Below are positions 25,546 to 34,579 of a stretch of DNA of 57,658 bases, one piece after another (position 1 is the first letter of the stretch; each line of letters opens with the position of its first letter). The notes beneath the pieces are model-generated. The model was given only the letters and a program-made list of their open reading frames with translations, did no database searches and was not told where the DNA came from. Source of the DNA: CAYXVF01 sp964468125. GTDB lineage: Bacteria; Myxococcota; XYA12-FULL-58-9; CAYXVF01. The position numbers and the translations under genes were made by a program. The stretch spans positions 1 through 57,658 of the forward strand of contig CAYXVF010000029.1 in assembly GCA_964468125.1 (NCBI GenBank), in the 5' to 3' direction.

Positions 25546-26814
25546 CTAGTAGCGGAAGTTCAGGGTGAGCCAGAGGTCGTTGAATGTGTAGCCGAAGTTG
25601 AAAGGCGGCGCGGCCGATCCCACGAACTCGATCTCATCGGAGTTCGACGTGCGGTACTCGAAGGACTCGCTCAGCCCAAGAGTCAGCCAGTCGGTCACCG
25701 GGTAGGTCAGCGCAAAGGTCGCGTTGATCGCGTTGTCGGCACGGTTTTGGTTCGGATCTGCCTGACCCTGCTGCACGCCGTAGCTGTAGCGACCGACGTT
25801 GCCGGCGATGCTCAGCTGAACCTTCCCGATCTGCTGGTCGAAGCTGACGAACGCTTTGTTCTCCGTAGAGAATCCGAAGACCGGCTGCGGTGACGCGGTA
25901 CGGCCGATACCGGCGCGAAATTGCGAGGTAGAGGAGATGAAGTAGCCTACCGAGGCTTCACCACCGACCGGGACACCGAAAGAGGTGCTGTTGACACCGT
26001 CGGTTTGCGGGTCAATGTATCCGAACTTCGCTTCGACGGAAAGGCGTGTGGTCAACGCTCCGCTCAATCCCGCGTAAATGGCGAGGTTGTTGGAGTCTGG
26101 GTTGGCGGGAGGGTCGCCTGAATCCGCGGGGTAGCGGGTAATGTCGACGCGCCCGTCGACGAAGAACGAGGTCTTCGGCAGAAACTTCCAACCCGCGCGC
26201 AGCTGGGGGCTCATTCGGAGCTGGTTGAAGTTCTTTGGGTTTGGCCCGAGGGATGCGAAGTTGTTCTGGTTCTCGTCGTAGTCTTGATAGAACGTCGTGA
26301 AATCGCCCGAGAGCGATAGCGCTCCGCCTCCGGGACGAACGGTGAATCCGGCGGCCCCCGTGAAATCGTTGTGATCGACAGTTCCCGTGAACGCCTGGTT
26401 GGGCGGCATCTGGGTGCGGATATAGCCCGCTTTGAGGCGATACTCGAAGGGACGTCCTTTCAGCCCCTCGATGTCGGTTTCAACCTTGGCGTTGAAACCG
26501 CTGAGGTCTTCGCTGGTGAAGTAGAGGTTGTAGGAGCCTTCACCGGTAAACTTGAGTGACAGCGTCGGAGAGCCGAGCTCGTAGTCCAAGCCCGCCCGGG
26601 TCGTCAGATAGCCATCGCCGTCGGTGTTGCCGTTCACGCGCCCCGGGTTGACGACGTAATGGGTCTCGGCGTTCGCGTAGGGGTGTAGCCGGCCTTCGCC
26701 GAGCTTCACGCCGTTGTCGCCGGCGGACGCCTCAACGCTCGCCGCTTGCGCGAACGCCGCACTGGGCATGAGCACGCTGGCGCACAGGGCAGCGATGAAA
26801 ACTGAGTGGCGCAT
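25546..26814 (-). CDS. outer-membrane beta-barrel protein
   Basis: ATG 26814 gives a clean signal peptide (MRHSVFIAALCASVLMPSAA, cleavage near FAQA). GGAG lies 13 bases upstream, a little far. The mature chain (about 400 residues) is made of alternating hydrophobic strands and Gly/Asn/Asp turns (for example LSLKFTGEGSYNLYF, LSVEAKFGYIDPQTDG) and ends LTLNFRY, a BAM recognition signal with a terminal aromatic. It resembles the 'putative beta-barrel porin 2' group often found near exopolysaccharide genes, though none of those genes are here. It ends 15 bases from the convergent barrel at 23089-25530. Cargo unknown. Confidence 0.8.
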   Translation of the reverse strand: MRHSVFIAALCASVLMPSAAFAQAASVEASAGDNGVKLGEGRLHPYANAETHYVVNPGRVNGNTDGDGYLTTRAGLDYELGSPTLSLKFTGEGSYNLYFTSEDLSGFNAKVETDIEGLKGRPFEYRLKAGYIRTQMPPNQAFTGTVDHNDFTGAAGFTVRPGGGALSLSGDFTTFYQDYDENQNNFASLGPNPKNFNQLRMSPQLRAGWKFLPKTSFFVDGRVDITRYPADSGDPPANPDSNNLAIYAGLSGALTTRLSVEAKFGYIDPQTDGVNSTSFGVPVGGEASVGYFISSTSQFRAGIGRTASPQPVFGFSTENKAFVSFDQQIGKVQLSIAGNVGRYSYGVQQGQADPNQNRADNAINATFALTYPVTDWLTLGLSESFEYRTSNSDEIEFVGSAAPPFNFGYTFNDLWLTLNFRY

Positions 26815-27020
26815 GAGCGCTACCGCTGCTCCTTCTCGATCGTCATGATACGCATGGTGGACGTGTCGAAGGTTGAACCTATTGGGGGCAGTCCCGTGGT
26901 AGTGGATTGCCCGGTGATGGACTATGAGCCGCATCACACTTCCCGGCGTTCCGTTCCACGCTCCCCCTTCCTCTCATTCGAGGCCAGCTCCCCCAGTCGC
27001 CGGCATCGTCGCCCGCAACT

Positions 27021-27048
27021 CCTCGCGATCGTTAGCGATCTCGCGAGG
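27021..27048. repeat. strong stem-loop
   Basis: CCTCGCGATCG, a four-base loop TTAG, then CGATCTCGCGAGG. Eleven pairs form with a two-base bulge (TC) in the right arm. No T-run follows on either strand, so its role (RNA structure, operator or processing site) is open. Confidence 0.6.
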
Positions 27049-27138
27049 CTGAGTCAAACCGGAGCACGTCCGTTTGTAGCACTTTGTCGCTCCTATGCCA
27101 GGAATCAGCTCCCGGGTCAGTGACTCTCCCGCAACATT

Positions 27139-27160
27139 TGCCTCTCGGGTGTCAGAGGCA
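27139..27160 (-). terminator. possible uvrC terminator
   Basis: A perfect seven-base inverted repeat, TGCCTCT/AGAGGCA with an eight-base loop, begins 12 bases after the uvrC stop. On the minus strand it is followed by AATGTTGC, a weak U-tract, so termination is plausible but not certain. Confidence 0.4.
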
Positions 27161-27171
27161 CGGAATTGGAG

Positions 27172-29025
27172 CTATTTCTCCGATAGGGCCAAATGTACCG
27201 CTTCGGCGGTTTTTTGGCCCACCACCTCTGCGAGCGCCTCGGGAGACGCGTGGCGGATCTGAGCCACGGAGCCGAAGGCGCGCAGGAGGGCCTGGCGGCG
27301 CTTTTCACCCACGCCGGGAATGTCGTCGAGGACCGTACGGGTCGACGCCTTTCGCTGCAGCTTTCGCTGATGCGTGATCGCGAAGCGATGGGCTTCGTCA
27401 CGAACACGGGCCAAGAGAAACAACTCCGCGGAGTTCTGGCGCAGGACGATCGGATCCTGAAGCCCGTCGCGAAAGACGCGCTCGGAGGAGCGCGCGACGT
27501 CCTGGGCAAGGGACGGGCCCGTCTTACCCCGTCTCTCATCTCGCGCCCGGGACTTTGCGAGCGAGATCAACTCGACCTCGTCCACGCCGTGATCATCCAG
27601 CGCGGCACGGGCGGCGGCGAGCTGACCCTTACCCCCGTCGATCACCATCAGGTCCGGGAGGTCGCCTTCCTCGAGCCCGCGTCGGGCCCGACGGCTCAGG
27701 ACTTCGTACATCGACTTGAAATCGTCTTGTTGGCCGTCCGTGCTGCGCACCTTGTAGATGCGATAGAGGTCCTTCTGTGGCATGCCGCGCTCGAAACGTA
27801 CTGCGCTGCCGACGATCTGTCCGCCTTGAAAGTGCGAGATGTCGTAGCACTCGATCCGCTCCGGCTTCTTCCGCAAATGCAGGCTCTGCTGCAGCTTGTC
27901 TACGGCGGTCTTCGCCGCACCCGCCTCGCGCTGCTTGTCGCGGAAGGCTTGCTCCGCGTTTTGCGACGCAAGACTGACGAGCCGCTTCTTGTCGCCGCGC
28001 TTTGGGAGGACGACACTGACTTTCTTGTTGCGGCGTTCGCTCAGAAGCTCGGCGAGGGTATCCGCCCATTCCATGTGCTCTGGAAAGAGGATCTCGTCCG
28101 GGGTTTCGGGCTCGTCGATGTAGTAGCGCACGGCGAAGTCGGCGAGTACCTCGCCGCTCGGCTGCTCGAGCTCTTCCATAGAGAAACGTTTCGCGTCGAT
28201 GAGCCTGCCTTCCCGGGTCCGCATCAGGTGGATCTCAACATTCGGTCCCTCGCGATAGAGCCCCACGACGTCGCGATTCACGAAATCGCTCGTGACCATT
28301 CGTTGCCGCTCGAGGGAGCGCTCGATCGCACGCACCTGGTCGCGGAGCTGCGCCGCGCGCTCGAAGTTCAGCTCTCGAGCCGCTTCGTGCATGCGTTCGG
28401 TGAGGCTCGATGCGAGATCTTCTCCCTTGCCCTCCAAAAACTGAATGACTGCATCGACGTTCTCTCGGTACTCGCCATTGCTCAGATCGTAGACGCAGGG
28501 AGCTGGGCAGCGCTTGATCTGGTACTGGAGGCAGGGCCGGGTGCGGCTCCGCATCATTTGGTCGCTGCACGTGCGCAGCTGAAAGTGCCGGTTGATGGTC
28601 CGAAGGGTTTCACGGATCGATCCCGCAGAGTGGTACGGCCCGAAATAGCGACGCCCGTCCTTGGCGAACTTTCGGGTCACTTCGAGACGCGCGTAATCCT
28701 TCTTCAAGTCCAGGCGGAGGCACAGGAAGCGCTTGTCGTCGCGCAGGTCGACATTGAAGTAGGGCTGGTGCTCCTTGATCAGGTCGTTCTCCACCAGCAT
28801 CGCTTCCTTCTCGTTGCTGGTGAGGATCACCTCGATATCGGCGAGAAGCCGGTCGAGAAATGCCACGAACGCGCGCGTATCGGATCCGGAAAAGTACGAG
28901 CGGACCCGGGCGCGGAGGCTCTTGGCCTTGCCGATGTAGAACACTTTCCCCCGGGCGTTCTTCATCAGATACACGCCTGGGGCGTCGGGGAGCTCGGCGA
29001 GCTTGGCTTTGATCTCCGGGGTCAT
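27172..29025 (-). CDS. uvrC: excinuclease ABC subunit C
   Basis: UvrC makes both incisions around a lesion in nucleotide excision repair. The N-terminal GIY-YIG domain is visible (PGVYLMKNARGKVFYIGKA, about residues 14-32), followed by the Cys-containing segment CLQYQIKRCPAPC, a UvrB-binding UVR motif (ARELNFERAAQLRDQV), the RNase H-like endonuclease core (ECYDISHFQGG, VIDGGKGQL) and C-terminal helix-hairpin-helix motifs (LDDIPGVGEKRRQALL). Start ATG 29025 gives the standard MTPEIKAKL opening; 36 residues in a longer reading look non-coding. uvrB is about 3.5 kb away on the same strand. Confidence 0.96.
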   Translation of the reverse strand: MTPEIKAKLAELPDAPGVYLMKNARGKVFYIGKAKSLRARVRSYFSGSDTRAFVAFLDRLLADIEVILTSNEKEAMLVENDLIKEHQPYFNVDLRDDKRFLCLRLDLKKDYARLEVTRKFAKDGRRYFGPYHSAGSIRETLRTINRHFQLRTCSDQMMRSRTRPCLQYQIKRCPAPCVYDLSNGEYRENVDAVIQFLEGKGEDLASSLTERMHEAARELNFERAAQLRDQVRAIERSLERQRMVTSDFVNRDVVGLYREGPNVEIHLMRTREGRLIDAKRFSMEELEQPSGEVLADFAVRYYIDEPETPDEILFPEHMEWADTLAELLSERRNKKVSVVLPKRGDKKRLVSLASQNAEQAFRDKQREAGAAKTAVDKLQQSLHLRKKPERIECYDISHFQGGQIVGSAVRFERGMPQKDLYRIYKVRSTDGQQDDFKSMYEVLSRRARRGLEEGDLPDLMVIDGGKGQLAAARAALDDHGVDEVELISLAKSRARDERRGKTGPSLAQDVARSSERVFRDGLQDPIVLRQNSAELFLLARVRDEAHRFAITHQRKLQRKASTRTVLDDIPGVGEKRRQALLRAFGSVAQIRHASPEALAEVVGQKTAEAVHLALSEK

Positions 29026-29062
29026 TGTCTCATGCGAACATAGGGCGGGGCCGTGCGCTCGG

Positions 29063-29956
29063 CTAGCCGAGGAGCACCGCTTCGACTGGCAGGATGAAGG
29101 CCGGGCCTGTGAGGAGGAGCGCGATGATGGCAAAGGGCCGCCGGAGGCGCGTGGGAATGAAGCGCCGCTCGATCAGGATCAAAGGGAACTGCAGCAGGAA
29201 AAAGCTCGCGCACAGCAAAGCCTGTTTCGCGTCCAAGGGAACCCAAGCGGCGTAGAAATGAATCAGTGCGCTCACTCCGAAAGATGCGGCGAGCCCGGTG
29301 ACCGGCCGACCGCGACGGGCGAGGGGGCGAAAGGTCATGCGAAAGAGCCAGCGGGAAACGGTGCGGTTCCAGCGACGGCCCCAAAACGCCTGTACGCTCT
29401 CGGGATAGAAGGTGTCGTCCATGATCGGTGGCACGGTGAAACCCAGGAGCTGGTGGAGGAAGCGGACGGTCTTGGTGAGCGCGTCGGCAACGCTCACCAC
29501 GAACAGGACCGTTGCAAGATAGGCGAGCAGGGAGGCGAGCGCGCGGGGGGCGAGCTCGGGGGTTTGATAGAGTGCGAGCAGCGCTCCAGCACTCAGGGTG
29601 AAGCCGAACGCAACCCGAGCAGCCATTGCGGCGTCGAATCGCGCGGGACCGGGCTTTGCTTCGCGGACGTCGAAGGGCGCGAGAAACTGCCACACGCGGT
29701 AGGACAGCTCGCCTTCGTCCCTTTCGAGGACGAGCTGCAGCCACTTGAACACCCCGAGAGCGCTCAAAATCCCGGTTACCCCGCGTGCCACCCGCATCTC
29801 CGCCGGGATCGAAAGCGCAACCGCGGGCAGGGCGAGCGCGATGCCCAAGGAGAGCGCTTTCCGCCACTGTGCGGCGTCGTAGAGGGCGCCGGCAGCCGCG
29901 AGGCCGAAAGCGACTGCCCCCAAGCCCCCAAACGCGTAGAGTGCCTCGTTCACCAC
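29063..29956 (-). CDS. MBOAT-family membrane acyltransferase (wax-synthase-like)
   Basis: The product (297 residues) is a multi-pass membrane protein with about seven or eight hydrophobic segments. The motif FWGRRWNRTVSRWLF and, later, SFGVSALIHFY match the wax synthase-like MBOAT_2 group, where the Asn of the first and the His of the second (about residue 234) are the active-site residues. These enzymes move fatty acyl groups to alcohols or other acceptors at the membrane, making wax esters or acylating envelope components. Start is GTG 29956 (tandem GTG GTG), with no strong ribosome binding site. It lies 37 bases upstream of uvrC. Acceptor unknown. Confidence 0.78.
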   Translation of the reverse strand: MVNEALYAFGGLGAVAFGLAAAGALYDAAQWRKALSLGIALALPAVALSIPAEMRVARGVTGILSALGVFKWLQLVLERDEGELSYRVWQFLAPFDVREAKPGPARFDAAMAARVAFGFTLSAGALLALYQTPELAPRALASLLAYLATVLFVVSVADALTKTVRFLHQLLGFTVPPIMDDTFYPESVQAFWGRRWNRTVSRWLFRMTFRPLARRGRPVTGLAASFGVSALIHFYAAWVPLDAKQALLCASFFLLQFPLILIERRFIPTRLRRPFAIIALLLTGPAFILPVEAVLLG

Positions 29957-30067
29957 GGTGAGCGTTCACGAATTGCGGCCCAGGGACCAGCATTCGTTAA
30001 AGCGAACATTGACCCCCAAATGATCCGGCGCAAGGACGAGACACGGGCCGAGTGCTAGGAAAACACC

Positions 30068-30463
30068 ATGAACATTCCACGGGTACGACAGCTGATGGAC
30101 GATCGCACCTACGCCGTACGTGGAAGCGACGACGTGTTTGGCGCGGTCGAAAGCTTGATCAAACACGGGGTCACTGGGGTCCCCGTCGTCGACGATGAGG
30201 AGCGCCTGATCGGCCTGCTGACCGAGCGCGAGTGCCTGACCCTTCTGACCCACCAGGAGCAGGACTACAGTCGCGTAGACGAGATCATGAGCACGCATTT
30301 TCACACGGTCAGTCCCGACATGGACGTGGCCTACGTGGCGGGTCTGTTCAATGGGCACCCGGAGTTTCGCCGGTTCATGGTCGTGGAAGACGATCGTTTG
30401 GTGGGGGTGATCACCCGCAAAGACATTCTTCGCGCGATCAATCAGGTCGCCGGAAAGCGCTAG
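30068..30463 (+). CDS. CBS-pair protein
   Basis: The 131 residues are essentially two CBS motifs in tandem, each with the core GVPVVDDEERLIGLLTE (first) and FMVVEDDRLVGVITRKDI (second). CBS pairs bind adenosine nucleotides (AMP, ATP, SAM) and regulate enzymes or channels; here no catalytic domain is attached. ATG 30068 has AGGAAA five bases upstream. The gene is divergent from the MBOAT gene (111 bases) and converges on the vault-like gene (30 bases). It may act as a free energy sensor; partner unknown. Confidence 0.9.
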   Translation: MNIPRVRQLMDDRTYAVRGSDDVFGAVESLIKHGVTGVPVVDDEERLIGLLTERECLTLLTHQEQDYSRVDEIMSTHFHTVSPDMDVAYVAGLFNGHPEFRRFMVVEDDRLVGVITRKDILRAINQVAGKR

Positions 30464-30493
30464 CACCTTCGCGCCCGGGGGCTGTCGCCGCGT

Positions 30494-31987
30494 TCATTCT
30501 GGGATCGGTAGGTGCACGTGGTTCGGACCCGCGCCGCCCCGAACCTCAACCACCTGGTCGGCTCGGCCCTGCGTCAGATAGGCCGTCAAATCGACGCCCA
30601 TTCCGTGCAGGGCCTCGAGGTGCTCGCGTGCCGTCGCGTCCATTTCAGCGCGATGGTAGCGATCCGCTTCCTGGCGCTGCCTCAGATTTTCGAGCTCGGC
30701 GGCCAGCTCGGCGCGGCGCTCTTCCCGCTCCTTCTCCGCGCGCAACAAGCGCCGGTCCAGCTTGTAGTCCGCGAGCTCCTGCGCCTGTTGTTCCGTTTCT
30801 CGCTCCAGCGCCAAACGGGTCCGACTCTCAATGGCGGCATCGTGCATCTCCTGAATGTTCCCGGGAGCGCGGTAGCCGCGATAGACGATCTTCGAGATCT
30901 CGTAACCGGTCTGCTTCGCCCGCTGTAGCAGCTGCCCATATGTTTCGAGCTCATTTAGGCGATCGGTTCTTTGCTTGAAGCTGTTGAAATCGTGTCGCCC
31001 GACGAAATCGACGACGTCGGAGGTTGCGGCATTGACGAAGTCACCGATCGGGTCGTGGGTGGCATCGAGCATGCGTTCGATATCGCGTAGCTCGAAGAAG
31101 ATCATGAGTTTTAGGGTCAAGACCGCGCCGTCGGAAGTCCGCACGTCTTCGACGTCGTGATACATCTGGTCTGGCAGAAGCCAGAGCTTCTGAAACACGA
31201 GCCCGTGGGGCACTTTCTGATAGGCACCGTCGTGGGTTTGCGTCGATCCGTGCCAGGAAAAGGTGTGGAGCCATTCGCCGGGCTGAGGCACGAACATCGT
31301 GGGTCCACGCAAGACACGGCGTTCGAGAGCGCCGTTTTCGCCCTTGGTGTAGGCGACGACCGCCTCGTTCGCGTCGATGGGGAGGCTCTCCTGCTTGCTG
31401 ACGGACAGGTGCACCCGCGGGTCGGACCAGAGCTCCGCTGGTCCCGGAAGGTGATTTTGCGTGCCGTCTCTCGAGCGCACCATCAGGAACTCGCCCGGGT
31501 GAGCGACGTGCTGGTGCAGGGCCTTGAAGCGATAGCCCCAGGCCCACACGCGCTTGGGGCCGATGATCACGTCGGTCTTGCCGCTGCGGCTGATCCTGAG
31601 CATGCGCTCGCCGTCGTCGACGGTGGTCCAGAACATACCCATCCTTCCTGAAGAGCGGCGAGGTCCGGCCATGGGGCGCGGAGATCTCGGTGCAGGGGGC
31701 GGCGCCGAGGGCGCCATCATGCGGGTGCGGGCATGGTAGCGCCCGGTGTCCGCGTCGATGTCGGCTGCGATGAGCTCGTCCTCGGCCCTTTCTGGGGCGA
31801 GTGAGCCTGCGAAGGCCGAGCGCAGGAGCGCCGTTTGCGGTGCCGCATCCGGCGGGCCCGCGGTCTGCTCCTGCAAGGCGCCGCGTTTCTTGCTGTATTT
31901 GTAGTGCACGGTTCCGAGCACTCTATACGCTTCGAGCCCGGTAGGGGAGTCATCGTTCTCGTCGGCGCCGGCCCCGTGCTCGCGCAC
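30494..31987 (-). CDS. compact major-vault-protein-like / SPFH-shoulder protein
   Basis: The chain of 497 residues lines up in order with the end of the major vault protein (MVP) as I recall it. Repeat-like segments 'GP...PGE' (about residues 140-255: SLPIDANEAVVAY, then VLRGPTMFVPQPGE, as in MVP IPLDENEGIYV) are followed by a shoulder/SPFH domain (about 275-395: DQMYHDVEDVRTSDGAVL, DPIGDFVNAATSDVVDF) and then a charged coiled coil (about 395-470), as in the MVP cap helix. It has two or three repeats, not about nine, and a short cap. The first 110 residues are Pro/Arg-rich and unlike MVP. Start GTG 31987; an internal ATG near residue 116 is possible. No signal peptide. A flotillin-type SPFH protein is the alternative. 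Confidence 0.7.
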   Translation of the reverse strand: MREHGAGADENDDSPTGLEAYRVLGTVHYKYSKKRGALQEQTAGPPDAAPQTALLRSAFAGSLAPERAEDELIAADIDADTGRYHARTRMMAPSAPPPAPRSPRPMAGPRRSSGRMGMFWTTVDDGERMLRISRSGKTDVIIGPKRVWAWGYRFKALHQHVAHPGEFLMVRSRDGTQNHLPGPAELWSDPRVHLSVSKQESLPIDANEAVVAYTKGENGALERRVLRGPTMFVPQPGEWLHTFSWHGSTQTHDGAYQKVPHGLVFQKLWLLPDQMYHDVEDVRTSDGAVLTLKLMIFFELRDIERMLDATHDPIGDFVNAATSDVVDFVGRHDFNSFKQRTDRLNELETYGQLLQRAKQTGYEISKIVYRGYRAPGNIQEMHDAAIESRTRLALERETEQQAQELADYKLDRRLLRAEKEREERRAELAAELENLRQRQEADRYHRAEMDATAREHLEALHGMGVDLTAYLTQGRADQVVEVRGGAGPNHVHLPIPE

Positions 31988-32078
31988 CGATTCCGCAGCG
32001 TCCGCGTTCCCAGAAACGGAGGGTCACACGACGAATGTATCAGGACGGCGATGTCGTGCCGCCGAGAGGGAGTTTCCT

Positions 32079-32536
32079 ATGTTTCGATTCGTCTGTTTCA
32101 GTGTCGCTTTGTTCAGCGCGAGCCCTGTTTTTGCCCAGTACACCAAGGCTGCAGGCAAGAGCGCGCCCACATGTCTGGCAACCTCATCGGTGATCAGGTC
32201 GTCGGTTTGCAACCAGAGCAGCGCGCGCCGGGGATTCTGCCCAATCACTTGCTCAGCACGGGACTCGAAAACGTCTATGAGGGGATCACCATCGCCACGA
32301 TCCAGCCGAATCAAACGCTGAAGCCGTTGATCTACGGCTCCGCGGGAAATCTCGTCGCCGCATTCTACGACCGTGACGGAAAGCGCGCGATCTTCGACGG
32401 CGGATTCACGCGCCTCTACAACAAGTGGCACACCGCGGGGACTCCGCGCTACATCAAGAACGCCGCCGCGTGGCTGGTCAATGTCGAGCGCTTCGGTGAC
32501 CAAGTCACCGCTCAGCGCTCCAGTCATCCAAACTGA
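32079..32536 (+). pseudogene. frameshifted, internally deleted exported protein
   Basis: ATG 32079 has an ideal GAGAGGGAG site and encodes a signal peptide, MFRFVCFSVALFSASPVFAQ. Within 11 codons the reading becomes nonsense. A different frame (-1 relative to the first, from about 32140-32171) then gives a coherent end: LKPLIYGSAGNLVAAFYD, GKRAIFDGGFTRLYNKW, YIKNAAAWLVN. That end resembles the C-terminal region of glutamine-amidotransferase/ThuA-like exported proteins (weak recognition). With the middle missing and the frame broken, I read it as a decayed gene. The last 13 bases overlap the convergent uvrB end. It is divergent from the vault-like gene by 91 bases. A programmed shift or sequencing error is possible. 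Confidence 0.55.
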
Positions 32537-34533
32537 AGGTGCATCGACTCGAGCTCTCGGATCTTGTCGCGCAGCTGCGCGGCCTTCTCGTATTCGAGAG
32601 CGTCCGCCGCTTCTTTCATTCGGCCGCGGAGCTTTTCGAGAGCCTTCGGTATCTCATCGAGGGGGATCTCTCTTTCGTCCTCGTTCTCGGGCGTGACTTC
32701 CACGAAGAGCGAGGGGTCGATCGGCGACAGAGTCTTGATCGCCTTCTTGATGGTTTGCGGTGTGATCCCGTGCTCTTCGTTGTAAGCGCTCTGCCTCGTG
32801 CGACGACGCTCGGTCTCGTCGATGGCGAATTTCAACGAGTCCGTATGCTGGTCAGCGTAGAGAATGACCCGCCCCTCCGCGTTGCGAGCCGCACGCCCGA
32901 TGGTTTGAATCAAGGAGGTGCTCGATCGGAGAAAGCCTTCCTTGTCCGCGTCCAGAACCGCAACGAGCGCCACCTCCGGGAGGTCGAGCCCTTCTCGCAG
33001 GAGATTGATCCCGACGAGGACCTCGAACGTGCCCAAGCGCAAGTCTTTTAGGATCTCCATCCGTTCGATCGTGTCGATGTCCGAATGAAGATAACGGGTC
33101 TTGATGTTGGCTTCCGTGAGGAACTCGGTCAGGTCTTCGGACATGCGCTTGGTCAGAGTCGTCACGAGGACGCGAAAGCCACGGGCGAGGGTCGTGCGGA
33201 TCTCCTCCAGAAGATCGTCCACCTGCGTTGAGGCCGGTCGCACCTCGACCTGCGGATCTACGAGGCCCGTCGGACGAATGATCTGCTCCACCACCACGCC
33301 CTGGCTCTGCTCGAGCTCGTAGTCTCCCGGTGTTGCGCTGACGTAGAGCACGCGGTCGAGCAAGCGGTCGAACTCGTCGAAGCGCAGGGGGCGGTTGTCC
33401 AGGGCGCTCGGAAGCCGGAACCCGTAGTCCACGAGCGTGGTCTTTCGCGCGCGGTCACCGCGATACATGCCGCCGATCTGCGGTACGGTCTGATGGCTCT
33501 CGTCGACGAGCAGGAGAAAGTCTCGGGGGAAATACTCGATGAGCGTCGGCGGCGGTTGCCCGGCGGAGCGACCCGTGAGGTGGCGGGAGTAGTTCTCGAT
33601 CCCGTTGCAGTAGCCCATCGTCTCCATCATCTCGAGGTCGAAGTTCGTGCGTTCTTCGAGCCGCTGCGCTTCGAGCAGCTTACCCTGTGCGCGAAGCTCC
33701 GAGAGGCGGCTCTTGAGCTCGTCGCGGATGGAGATCACCGCCTGCTCCTTGGTCTGCGGCTGCACCACATAGTGACTCGACGGATAGATCGCGATCTTGT
33801 CGATTTCCTTGAGAGTTTTTCCACGAAGCGGATCGACGAGGCTGATCGATTCGATCTCATCGCCGAACCATTCGATCCGGATCGCCCGCTCCGATTCGTG
33901 AGCGGGGAAAACCTCGAGCACGTCGCCGCGAACTCGAAAGGTTCCGCGATGAAAGTCGATGGCGTTGCGTTCGTACTGAATGTCCGTGAGTTTCCGGAGC
34001 ACCGCGTCCCGGTCGATCTCCTGTCCCACTTGCAGGAAGACGAGCATGTCGTAGTAGGCCTCGGCAGAGCCGAGGCCGTAGATGCACGACACGCTCGAGA
34101 CGATGATCACGTCGTTGCGTTCGAGTAGTGATCGCGTCGCCGAGTGGCGCATGCGATCGATCGCTTCGTTGATGTTCGAGTCTTTGGCGATGTAAGTGTC
34201 GCTCGAGGGAACGTAGGCCTCGGGCTGGTAGTAGTCGTAGTAGGAGACGAAGTACTCGACCGCGTTGTTGGGGAAGAGCTCTTTGAACTCCCCGTAAAGC
34301 TGGGCGGCGAGGGTCTTGTTGTGCGCCATCACGAGGGTGGGCACGTTTAGGGTGGCGATGACGTTCGCCATCGTGAAGGTCTTCCCCGAACCGGTCACTC
34401 CGAGCAGGGTCTGTCGCTTTTCTTCGCGCTCGAAGGCCTCGACGATCTCCCGGATCGCGTTGGGTTGATCCCCTTCCGGGGCGTGAGCACTGACCAGATC
34501 AAAAGGTATGTGGGCCCGTCGCATCGCCTCCAT
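32524..34533 (-). CDS. uvrB: excinuclease ABC subunit B
   Basis: UvrB is the helicase-like damage-verification subunit of nucleotide excision repair. It has Walker A GVTGSGKT, the beta-hairpin segment YYDYYQPEAYVPSSDTYI, helicase motif LLLVDESH, motif VLYVSATPGDYE, and motif VI QTIGRAARN. The C-terminal UVR domain (AADALEYEKAAQLRDKI) binds UvrC, encoded on the same strand at 27172-29025. I start at ATG 34533 (MEAMRRAHIPFDLVS); ATG 34524 or TTG 34563 are alternatives and none has an ideal ribosome binding site. Length about 669 is typical. Confidence 0.96.
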   Translation of the reverse strand: MEAMRRAHIPFDLVSAHAPEGDQPNAIREIVEAFEREEKRQTLLGVTGSGKTFTMANVIATLNVPTLVMAHNKTLAAQLYGEFKELFPNNAVEYFVSYYDYYQPEAYVPSSDTYIAKDSNINEAIDRMRHSATRSLLERNDVIIVSSVSCIYGLGSAEAYYDMLVFLQVGQEIDRDAVLRKLTDIQYERNAIDFHRGTFRVRGDVLEVFPAHESERAIRIEWFGDEIESISLVDPLRGKTLKEIDKIAIYPSSHYVVQPQTKEQAVISIRDELKSRLSELRAQGKLLEAQRLEERTNFDLEMMETMGYCNGIENYSRHLTGRSAGQPPPTLIEYFPRDFLLLVDESHQTVPQIGGMYRGDRARKTTLVDYGFRLPSALDNRPLRFDEFDRLLDRVLYVSATPGDYELEQSQGVVVEQIIRPTGLVDPQVEVRPASTQVDDLLEEIRTTLARGFRVLVTTLTKRMSEDLTEFLTEANIKTRYLHSDIDTIERMEILKDLRLGTFEVLVGINLLREGLDLPEVALVAVLDADKEGFLRSSTSLIQTIGRAARNAEGRVILYADQHTDSLKFAIDETERRRTRQSAYNEEHGITPQTIKKAIKTLSPIDPSLFVEVTPENEDEREIPLDEIPKALEKLRGRMKEAADALEYEKAAQLRDKIRELESMHLQFG

Positions 34534-34579
34534 GCAGGTAGCGACAGGGTGTGCGCTTTGCAACGGGGTAAAGGGTTCC

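Larger units (their letters stand above)
26815..27171. other. 357-base intergenic region with hairpins
   Basis: No gene is supported. It spans the end of uvrC and the upstream region of the barrel gene. It holds two inverted repeats (27021-27048 and 27139-27160, separate entries). Confidence 0.5.

Noticed and set aside
31835..32536. A 233-residue plus-strand gene starting inside the vault-like gene
   Set aside because: Its first 110 residues are antisense or non-biased sequence; only the end is coherent, and the better ribosome site and signal peptide lie in another frame at 32079.
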